Of a stretch of 57,108 nt of DNA, positions 43,382 to 49,473 are shown in pieces. The stretch lies in contig JANQHQ010000039.1 of NCBI GenBank assembly GCA_028282595.1, positions 107,501-164,608 of the forward strand. The letters are read 5' to 3'. Source of the DNA: Chlorobium sp. (GTDB taxonomy: Bacteria > Bacteroidota > Chlorobiia > Chlorobiales > Chlorobiaceae). The notes below the pieces were generated by a model, which saw nothing but the letters and a program-made list of their open reading frames with translations, was not told the DNA's origin and made no database searches. Numbering within the stretch: position 1 is the first letter of the stretch; each line of letters begins with the position of its first letter. Both the position numbers and the translations under genes were made by a program.

Positions 43382-43881
43382 ATGGAAAAAGGTGCTGATT
43401 CTCAAGAACACCTTGACAAACGGATCGAGGTGATGAGAGAAAAGTTCAGGTATCTCATAGACCGGGATCTGAATAAAACGGAAGGAAAAGTCACCGCTGT
43501 GCCGATATACACGCACTCCATTGCCGCCGGACACCCCACTGATTCCAAAAGTCTCCATAGAAAAACATCTTGACCTGCCGGTGTACATGATGAAAAATCC
43601 GGCAGAAACCTATGCGGTTCGAGCAGCCGGTGACAGCATGACAGGCTCAGGAATTGAGGAAGGAGACATATTGATCGTTGACACGACCCTCGAAGCTCAG
43701 GATAAAGAATGTCGTGATAGCCTCAGTAAATGAAGAGCAAACAGTAAAAAAACTGTACATTAAAAATGGCCCTGTTTCTCTCATGCCAAACAATGGCCAT
43801 TATGACCCCATCGAAATCACTGAACACACAAAGCTCGCTATACAGGGAGTCGTCACGTGGGTAATTAGGCAGACGGTGTAA
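43382..43881 (+). pseudogene. umuD-like S24 peptidase, broken by two frameshifts
   Basis: Three overlapping reading frames reconstruct one UmuD/LexA-type protein: an N-terminal piece (EGKVTAVPIYTHSIAAG), then PLIPKVSIEKHLDLPVYMMKNPAETYAVRAAGDSMTGSGIEEGDILIVDTTLEAQD with the catalytic Ser in GDSM. The last piece is KNVVIASVNEEQTVKKLYIKNGPVSLMPNNGHYDPIEI...GVVTWVIRQTV with the catalytic Lys. Frameshifts fall near 43540 and 43700. A functional gene would support translesion synthesis with UmuC or act as a prophage-type repressor, but no umuC follows, so this is decayed. Confidence 0.8.
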
Positions 43882-43895
43882 ATTATTTGACGACT

Positions 43896-44477
43896 ATGAT
43901 CGAGTTTTTAACTGCTCTTCTTGTTGTTATTACCGGCGTTTATGCGTGGGTGACATATCGCATCCTGAAAGCAAACGAGCGTGTTGTCGAGGCGATGCGA
44001 GAACAATCCGAAAAAGTTTACCGTCCATACGTAACCGCCACTCCTTTCATCGAACCAGGCAACAGAGTATTTTACCTGCGCATAGTCAACCTCGGAAAAA
44101 CAGCCGCAACTGATTTGCGTTTGGCAATAGACCGTTCTTTCTTCATGTTCGGCAAACGCACCGAACACTATGACCTTGCAACATACTCTGCCTTCAATCA
44201 ACCCATCGACTCACTCCCTCCTGATTCGGAAATTATTTTTGGGTTAGGTCTGAGCTTCGATATCTTTGCTGAGGATGCTGACCCAACCACTTGTCCTACA
44301 ACCTTTACAGTAACCGCAACCTACAAATTCGGTTCAAAGCAAGTCGAGGAGCGTCATTTCATTGATCTCAGGCCTTACAGGAACGCAACTGCTCTCGAAG
44401 ATCCGCTCATCCGTAAGCTGAAGGAAATCAACGATTCAATTGGAAAGCTTACCGAGACAATCAAGAAAATCCATTAA
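43896..44477 (+). CDS. Membrane-anchored protein of unknown function
   Basis: The 193-residue product has one N-terminal membrane helix (MIEFLTALLVVITGVYAWVTYRILKANE), a short coiled region and then a beta-rich soluble domain (YRPYVTATPFIEPGNRVFYLRIVNLGKTAATDLRLAI). It ends in a helix that may be a coiled coil (IRKLKEINDSIGKLTETIKKI). This plan is shared by many uncharacterised accessory proteins. The start is the ATG at 43896. It is inserted between two umuD remnants. No function can be assigned. Confidence 0.65.
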   Translation: MIEFLTALLVVITGVYAWVTYRILKANERVVEAMREQSEKVYRPYVTATPFIEPGNRVFYLRIVNLGKTAATDLRLAIDRSFFMFGKRTEHYDLATYSAFNQPIDSLPPDSEIIFGLGLSFDIFAEDADPTTCPTTFTVTATYKFGSKQVEERHFIDLRPYRNATALEDPLIRKLKEINDSIGKLTETIKKIH

Positions 44478-44479
44478 TC

Positions 44480-44646
44480 ATGCGTTTAGTTAACGGGGAA
44501 CGGACGGTGAAGCGGCTATGGAAAAGAAGGGCGGAAAAATCAAGCTCATGCCGGAGGACAGCCATTACGAGCCTATCGAGATCACCAAGGGCATGCATTT
44601 TAAAACCCAGGGCGTGGTAACGTGGGTGGTGAGGAAAACAGTATAA
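44480..44646 (+). pseudogene. umuD 3'-end fragment
   Basis: MRLVNGERTVKRL in one frame and GKIKLMPEDSHYEPIEITKGMHFKTQGVVTWVVRKTV in the next match the C-terminal part of UmuD, including the catalytic Lys region. A frameshift near 44515 separates them, and everything upstream is missing. It differs from the copy ending at 43881 by roughly a third of bases, so it derives from a second umuD, not a fresh duplication. Confidence 0.75.
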
Positions 44647-44667
44647 AGGCAACGCGTTTTGCTTGAT

Positions 44668-45543
44668 TCAAGAAATCCCGAAACGCTTACGCATATATTC
44701 GATAGCCTCCAGCTCTGCTGGTTTGGCATTTTTGTTTGTTCCTGACATATCTTCGGCGGCACGTAATGTCATCTCAATCAAGTCCTTTTCCTGTTTTGCG
44801 ATCCTGCCGACAACCTGACGAAAAGCAGCCAGTGAGGGAAGATCAATGCCGTCAGCCCAATATTTGAGTGTGTTTTCAGGAATACTCTCTCGACCTGTGA
44901 TCTTTTGCATAAATTCATATAAAACAGCACGTTCACCGCGCCGAAGCTGACCATCTGCTTTGCCAACATAAAGAAGAGCACGCAAGTTATCGTAATATTT
45001 GTCAAAAGCATTGGTCAGCGCGAAATGATCCGACTGCTCATATTTCTCACGCAGGAACACTGAAAAATCATCAATAATCTCTCCAGTTGAAACATCGACA
45101 GCCTGCTGTACTCTGGAAATCCTGAATGTCCGGTTTGCCTCACGCAAGTGACAATAACCTTTGAACATGTCGTTATTGCCCGTAAAAGAACAATATTTTA
45201 CATCAACAATTCTTGAGGTTTCAAGGCCATTGCCGTCAGTATACTTGATCTCTATCGTCGCATCAAGAGGAACGGCTGTATCAAAATCCCACCCGTCAGC
45301 TTCCCAGGCATCTTTTTCGACAATACTATCGTTATTATAAGGTGGCTTATCCTCGTCATCATCCGTGGTAGTTATTTCATCACTTGATGATCGAAAAAAC
45401 CGCTGCTGTATAAACGGAATCACCGGGGGAAGCAATGCGCCCCCGATGGCGATGTAAGCAAGAGCCTGTCCAAAATTTTCTGTGAAAGCACCAAGCCCGG
45501 CAAGCAACAACAGCACCCCTAAAATCCATCGAACTGTCTCCAT
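44668..45543 (-). CDS. Membrane protein with WYL-like and TerB-like domains
   Basis: The 291-residue product starts METVRWILGVLLLLAGLGAFTENFGQALAYIAIGGALLPPVIPF, two membrane helices. An acidic linker (EITTTDDDEDKPPYNND) leads into a WYL-like beta barrel (ATIEIKYTDGNGLETSRIVDVKYCSF...YCHLREANRTFRISRVQQAVDVSTGEIID). The C-terminal ~100 residues (DNLRALLYVGKADGQLRRGERAVLYEFMQKIT) recall TerB/DjlA-type helical domains. WYL domains bind ligands, often nucleotides or nucleic acid, and regulate defense loci; a membrane-tethered form is uncommon. I start at ATG 45543 because upstream codons read through repeat DNA. It is a single gene. Confidence 0.65.
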   Translation of the reverse strand: METVRWILGVLLLLAGLGAFTENFGQALAYIAIGGALLPPVIPFIQQRFFRSSSDEITTTDDDEDKPPYNNDSIVEKDAWEADGWDFDTAVPLDATIEIKYTDGNGLETSRIVDVKYCSFTGNNDMFKGYCHLREANRTFRISRVQQAVDVSTGEIIDDFSVFLREKYEQSDHFALTNAFDKYYDNLRALLYVGKADGQLRRGERAVLYEFMQKITGRESIPENTLKYWADGIDLPSLAAFRQVVGRIAKQEKDLIEMTLRAAEDMSGTNKNAKPAELEAIEYMRKRFGIS

Positions 45544-45628
45544 GTCACAATTATTTCGAGTTTGACAATGCTCAGAATATACGCTTATTTTTAGGCATAT
45601 TATTACAGTAGGTTCGAGCGGAAGGTTA

Positions 45629-45645
45629 TGGTGGCGAAATTGTGA
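45629..45645 (+). repeat. 17-bp motif shared with 9971-9987
   Basis: TGGTGGCGAAATTGTGA occurs exactly at both places, each within 70 bp upstream of an accessory gene on the plus strand. Related GCGAAATTGTGAAGA sites are at 12740 and 14209. It may be the conserved end of a cassette or a promoter element. Confidence 0.6.
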
Positions 45646-45698
45646 AGAAAGTAGATTGGAAGCCCAAAGCCGATATAAATACCTGAGAAAAGGAGCAC

Positions 45699-46247
45699 AT
45701 GGAATCGGGTCTCTCAAGTGGTGAACGGGATTTCCTTCTTGCCCAATACAAGGCACTACGGCAGGAAATCTTGATTTTGAAAGAGCGCCGCGTCAAAATG
45801 CTTACACTCAGCCTCACTGGAATACCCGTCCTTATCGCAATGGCAGAGAAGTTTGACCTCTTGACCCTGAGTCTTCTATGCCCTGTTCTCTCCATTGCCT
45901 ACGGGTTCATGTTCCTTTCCGAGCACAATGGAGCGATGAGAGTTGGACACTACATCAGAGTGCATCTTGAGCCTGCGTTGAAGACTTGTAAAGGGATGGG
46001 ATGGGAGGAATACCTCGAAACCAAAGCGGCTGATCGAGGTCCAGAGCGGTATCATATGTACTCGGTAGCATCAATACTTGCCCTGTACTATCTTGCAGGG
46101 TCTGTCATGGCTACCCTGCAAGTCACTACGATCTACGGCCCTCTCGCTGCCAACGGGGTAGCAGGGGCTCTTGTGACAGTCATGGTCGCATCTCTATTCT
46201 TCTTCATGCGTTGTTTCCGGTGCTCCACAACCGAAAGGCAAAGCTAA
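45699..46247 (+). CDS. Membrane protein of unknown function
   Basis: The 182-residue protein has an N-terminal amphipathic helix (SSGERDFLLAQYKALRQEILILKERR), two membrane segments (LTLSLTGIPVLIAMAEKF, SLLCPVLSIAYGFMFLSEHNGAMRVG) and, after a soluble stretch, two more (VASILALYYLAGSVMATLQV, GVAGALVTVMVASLFFFMRCF). AAGGAG lies at proper distance from the ATG. The E-H-N-G-A-M-R-x-G-x-Y-I segment is seen in other accessory membrane proteins, but no function is known. A terminator-like hairpin follows. It is divergent from the WYL/TerB gene, sharing a 155-bp intergenic region. Confidence 0.6.
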   Translation: MESGLSSGERDFLLAQYKALRQEILILKERRVKMLTLSLTGIPVLIAMAEKFDLLTLSLLCPVLSIAYGFMFLSEHNGAMRVGHYIRVHLEPALKTCKGMGWEEYLETKAADRGPERYHMYSVASILALYYLAGSVMATLQVTTIYGPLAANGVAGALVTVMVASLFFFMRCFRCSTTERQS

Positions 46248-46293
46248 CCTGCATCGTTATAGCCAATTTTTCGAAACAGCCAGAAACGCAAAA

Positions 46294-46312
46294 GCCCGGC
46301 TCACAACCGGGC
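46294..46312. terminator. Possible bidirectional terminator
   Basis: GCCCGG (46294-46299) pairs with CCGGGC (46307-46312) across CTCACAA. On the minus strand the stem is followed by TTTTGCG. It lies between the convergent ends of the genes at 45699 and 46389. Confidence 0.6.
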
Positions 46313-46388
46313 ATATTCTAATCCCCCTTCCAACCTCCTGAAAATACAGAAGCCAAGGAACGATGCCAAGCTTTTACTCATAATCACC

Positions 46389-46655
46389 TCACCTTGACAT
46401 CCATTTAAAAAAACCATCAATATCCCCCGTAATCAATGCGAGAATAAAGGCAAGAAGAATAATTATCAACATACAACCGACTTTCATACCATCTGCCTCA
46501 GCTCTCTCTTCAGGTGTCATTTTCGCATAAGCTTCCTCAGCCTCTCTCCGCATGGCCTTTTTTGAAGGCAAACCACCATGAAGGTGACAATAACCATTTG
46601 CAGTAGCCTGATTGCGGCATTGGCGTCCCGATTTTGTAGTCCCTTGACATAGCAT
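46389..46655 (-). CDS. Small zinc-knuckle membrane protein (DUF5763-like)
   Basis: The 88-residue protein has an N-terminal CQGTTKSGRQCRNQATANGYCHLHGG, a C-x8-C-x9-C-x2-H pattern likely to bind zinc. A charged helix (KKAMRREAEEAYAKMTPEERAEADG) and a C-terminal membrane helix (VGCMLIIILLAFILALITG) follow. The Cys/His motif resembles DUF5763-type knuckles. It starts 10 bp after the stop of the pentapeptide-TIR gene and is probably co-transcribed with it. A small membrane-anchored zinc protein next to a TIR enzyme could act as its partner or effector, but this is inference. Confidence 0.6.
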   Translation of the reverse strand: MLCQGTTKSGRQCRNQATANGYCHLHGGLPSKKAMRREAEEAYAKMTPEERAEADGMKVGCMLIIILLAFILALITGDIDGFFKWMSR

Positions 46656-46665
46656 ACGCCATAAT

Positions 46666-47757
46666 CTAACCCGCCTTCAAATCCCGCAGCAACCGCTCGA
46701 AAGCCTTCGAATACGCATCGTGATCCTTCCATCGGGTGAAATCCCCGATATGACGCTGCCGACGAACATTCCCCGCCCAACCGGTCTTGCTTTCCATGAC
46801 AGCTTCATCCACCCTAACCGGAAAAAGAACGTTCTGTTTTTTCTCCTTTTCGAGATCCAGGGCATGTTCAACCTCATGCTCGACCCATTCACTCTCAACC
46901 GAATGCTCCGAAAGAATTAGAAGCAGCTTGTCATGAATACGGATCGAATCGTCAATCGTCAGCCGTATTTTGTCCCCGATCTTCATGTCATGTGGTGCAA
47001 ACCAACACCTGACGCCTACAGCTTGCAAATCATTGTGAACTCGTTGTGCAAACTCCTCATCCTTACTGCTGTAACTGACGAAGCATGAATAGTATTCGAA
47101 CGGTTCAAGTGTTAGAGACTTCGCAAAATCAATCATCTGATCAGGCACGCCACAGCCACGGAGAAACGCTTCAGGGATATTTCCCTTCGATTTATAGAGG
47201 GTATCGATACCAATAGTCGATGGGCCCTCATGATAAATACTATCAAGATTCTTGGTTTCACTGAGATCAACATCAGCGAATACTGACATTAAACATTCCG
47301 CATTACTAAAAGCTGAGTTTCTGAGATCAGAATCCATGAAAATAGTGAAATCAAGACGAGTCCTACTGAGATTGGCATAGCTGAGATCTACAGCGTATAG
47401 ATAGACTGCTCCAAAATTGGCTCCATTGAGGTTAGCTCCTCTGAGATTGACACCCGTGCACTCAGCTTCTTGTAGAAACACTCCAGGAAGATTAGCTCCA
47501 GAAAAATCGGCTTCAGTGAGATCGGCTTTCCCGAGATTAGCTCCACTGAGATCGGCTCCGCTGAGATCGACTCCAAGGAGATCGGCTCCGCTGAGATCGA
47601 CTCCAAGGAGATCGGCTCCGCTGAGATGGGCTCCACTGAGATCAGCTTTCCTGAGATCAGGAACTAACATTGGGTATTTCTCATGCCTCTCCTTCTGCCA
47701 CCGATTCCAAACCTCAACTCCTTTCTTGAGGATCTCCAAATGCTCAGGATTCGCCAT
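46666..47757 (-). CDS. Pentapeptide-repeat protein with C-terminal TIR domain
   Basis: The 363-residue protein has an N-terminal helix (~5-30), about 25 pentapeptide repeats of the A(D/N)LSG type (~34-175) and a TIR domain: YYSCFVSYSSKDEEFAQRVHNDLQAVGVRCWFAPHDMKIGDKI (~222-264) and LLLILSEHSVESEWVEHEVEHAL (~278-300). Glu295 is placed like the catalytic glutamate of TIR NADases. Bacterial TIR proteins degrade NAD+ or make cADPR-type signals in antiphage defense. The quadrilateral pentapeptide helix may sense a ligand or mimic DNA. The coding sequence holds 30-bp tandem repeats, a sign of recent change in repeat number. It pairs with the small zinc-knuckle protein. Confidence 0.85.
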   Translation of the reverse strand: MANPEHLEILKKGVEVWNRWQKERHEKYPMLVPDLRKADLSGAHLSGADLLGVDLSGADLLGVDLSGADLSGANLGKADLTEADFSGANLPGVFLQEAECTGVNLRGANLNGANFGAVYLYAVDLSYANLSRTRLDFTIFMDSDLRNSAFSNAECLMSVFADVDLSETKNLDSIYHEGPSTIGIDTLYKSKGNIPEAFLRGCGVPDQMIDFAKSLTLEPFEYYSCFVSYSSKDEEFAQRVHNDLQAVGVRCWFAPHDMKIGDKIRLTIDDSIRIHDKLLLILSEHSVESEWVEHEVEHALDLEKEKKQNVLFPVRVDEAVMESKTGWAGNVRRQRHIGDFTRWKDHDAYSKAFERLLRDLKAG

Positions 47758-47819
47758 AGCCGGATTACCGCTTTGAGTTTAAGAAGGATGTGCACCGTAT
47801 TACGGGAAAGATACGTAAC

Positions 47820-48316
47820 TCACCTCAATCCATCGAGATAATCAGCCCAGGCCTGCATCATTCTTTTCCGCTCCTCGAGGTGCTGGGTGCGGTTGTATGC
47901 CGTGCCGAGGCGATCGGGAACACGGCGCCCAAGCTGGGCCTCGATAGCGTCCGGGCTGAATCCAAGCGTTTCGTGCAGCATGGTCCGGGCCAGCAAAGAG
48001 TTCTCATAGCTCTGGCTGTCTATCTGGTGAATGAGCACGTTTTTCGACCGGCCGAACTTACGCGGATCATGCGAATGCAGAATTCGCGTTCCAGCGGGTC
48101 CTTGCAGCGTTCAAGAATTGCCGGATTGCAATTCCAACCGATTGCTCGTACCGGTGGTGCAAGTTTTTCCTGACTCGTGTACGCTTCAAAAAAGGCCTTC
48201 ATCCGCCCGATATCCCAGTAAAGTCCGACCAGCCGGTCGGATACCCTTTCTATGGAGGGAAAACGTTTTGGTTCAATCACACGAAATGCCACAGGATTTC
48301 CGTGAAAGCGTAGCAC
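47820..48316 (-). pseudogene. Chimeric remnant of DUF1016/YhcG nuclease and P4-type integrase
   Basis: Two overlapping frames on the minus strand read as one decayed gene. The first part has DUF1016 features (SDRLVGLYWDIGRM, then KAFFEAYTSQEKLAPPVRAIGWNCNPAILERCKDPLEREF), with the usual middle of the domain missing. After a frameshift near 48040 it continues FGRSKNVLIHQIDSQSYENSLL. Then it switches to TMLHETLGFSPDAIEAQLGRRVPDRLGTAYNRTQHLEERKRMMQAWADYLDGLR, the C-terminal end of P4-family tyrosine recombinases, including the catalytic tyrosine in A-Y-N-R. Two unrelated genes have been fused by deletion. Confidence 0.75.
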
Positions 48317-48323
48317 TTCACGA

Positions 48324-48593
48324 TCATGACAGGATTTTTCCGGTCACATAACGGTGGATGAGGCTGGAAACAAGTGTCTGGTAGGGAATGCCTTCTTCAA
48401 GCGATTTTGCTTTCAGGCGGTTCAGGTCGCTTTCGGATATACGGATGTTGATACGCTTGTTTTTCTTGAACGTATTGTGTGCGCAGGCCGCATATTCCTC
48501 CCTGAGCTTTTTGGAATCCTGGACTGATATCCACTCGTCCTGTTCATAAGAACGCAGGATTTCTTCTTCGTCATGATCGTTCGAGTTCTTCAT
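48324..48593 (-). CDS. CopG-family antitoxin, apparently orphan
   Basis: The 89-residue protein (MKNSNDHDEEEILRSYEQDEW...) ends in a ribbon-helix-helix: FKKNKRINIRISESDLNRLKAKSLEEGIPYQTLVSSLIHRYVTGKIL. This is the usual layout of CopG-type antitoxins whose toxin gene normally lies just upstream. AGGGAGG precedes the start; ATG 48593 has the better spacing, and an adjacent ATG is at 48596. Upstream there is only the 54-bp repeat and a MITE end, so the toxin gene appears to have been replaced or lost. Confidence 0.75.
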   Translation of the reverse strand: MKNSNDHDEEEILRSYEQDEWISVQDSKKLREEYAACAHNTFKKNKRINIRISESDLNRLKAKSLEEGIPYQTLVSSLIHRYVTGKILS

Positions 48594-48614
48594 CATTTTC
48601 CTCCCTTCAGATAA

Positions 48615-48668
48615 ACAGCCACCACACTCATCTTCGGTGGTTAAGATTTCGCGCTCCGCGACTCCGCC
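48615..48668. repeat. 54-bp dispersed repeat, copy 2
   Basis: This matches 43231-43284 at 53 of 54 positions in the same orientation. It lies immediately before the antitoxin gene and next to a MITE end (48683-48706). Confidence 0.85.
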
Positions 48669-48682
48669 TGCACGTTGTTCGC

Positions 48683-48706
48683 TCATGACACTTTTTAGAG
48701 GGACCC
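48683..48706. repeat. MITE terminal fragment
   Basis: CTCATGACACTTTTTAGAGG is the same as the right end of copy D (33975-33993), but the terminal GTGCCCT has become GACCC. No left end is nearby. Confidence 0.6.
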
Positions 48707-48747
48707 AAGACTATTACGGAGCCTAACCGTAATGGACTAAAATGGTG

Positions 48748-49473
48748 TCACACCAAACCGAGTTCGAGTTTGTGTTTCAGCTTTTCCCAGTCAGGCAAAG
48801 CTGATTCGAGCAACTTATAAAACGCAGGACTGTGGTCAGGGTGTTTCAAATGGCACAGTTCGTGAGTCATAACGTAGTCTATGCACTCTTTCGGCGCTCT
48901 GATCAGATCGGTATTGAGAGTGACTGTTCCATTATCAGAAAGACTGCCCCACCTTGTTCGCATTCTCCTGATTGAAATGTCGGGCCTCTCGATATCGAGT
49001 TCTCTGAATTTTTTCCAGCAACGATCCATGCTCTCGCTGAAGTGCAACTCTGCTTTTTTCCGGTACCACTTGTCCAAAAGTTTCCTTGCTGAATTCGGCG
49101 TTGTTGAATCCATGGTGATATAAAAGCAGCCCCTGATCAGCTTGACCGAATTTTCAGTACCCTCTGCCAGTTTCAAACGGTATTGCCTGCCAAGATAGAG
49201 GTGGGTTTCACCATTCACGTAACAGCGAACAGGCGTTCTGGGATCGAACTGCCTGAAATAGTTCAACTGCCTGAGTATCCACCGAGCCCTTTTTCGCAAC
49301 TTGCCCTCGATCAAGTCGATAGCGGCGTCGACCGGAGCTTTTACAACGACCGTACTGTCCGGGTGAACAGCTATCTCCATCGTTCTTCTCTCACGATACA
49401 GAAGACGGTACTCAATTGTCTTGCGCCCATAGACAAGAAAACACCTGTCATTATGAACTGCCGCCTCCATCAT
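48748..49473 (-). CDS. YgjP-like metallopeptidase of the restriction operon
   Basis: The 241-residue protein carries the DUF45 signature RMRTRWGSLSDNGTVTLNTDLIRAPKECIDYVMTHELCHLKHPDHSPAFYKLLESALPDW with the HELCH zinc motif. The gene begins the base after the hsdR stop codon, so it is the last gene of the restriction operon. DUF45 proteins are often encoded next to type I hsdR genes, but whether they process HsdR, control its turnover or act on phage proteins is not known. It is distinct from the chromosomal relative at 33115. Confidence 0.88.
   Translation of the reverse strand: MMEAAVHNDRCFLVYGRKTIEYRLLYRERRTMEIAVHPDSTVVVKAPVDAAIDLIEGKLRKRARWILRQLNYFRQFDPRTPVRCYVNGETHLYLGRQYRLKLAEGTENSVKLIRGCFYITMDSTTPNSARKLLDKWYRKKAELHFSESMDRCWKKFRELDIERPDISIRRMRTRWGSLSDNGTVTLNTDLIRAPKECIDYVMTHELCHLKHPDHSPAFYKLLESALPDWEKLKHKLELGLV

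Noticed and set aside
47551..47627. A possible CRISPR-like array because of 30-bp direct repeats
   Set aside because: The units are contiguous with no spacers and encode pentapeptide repeats.
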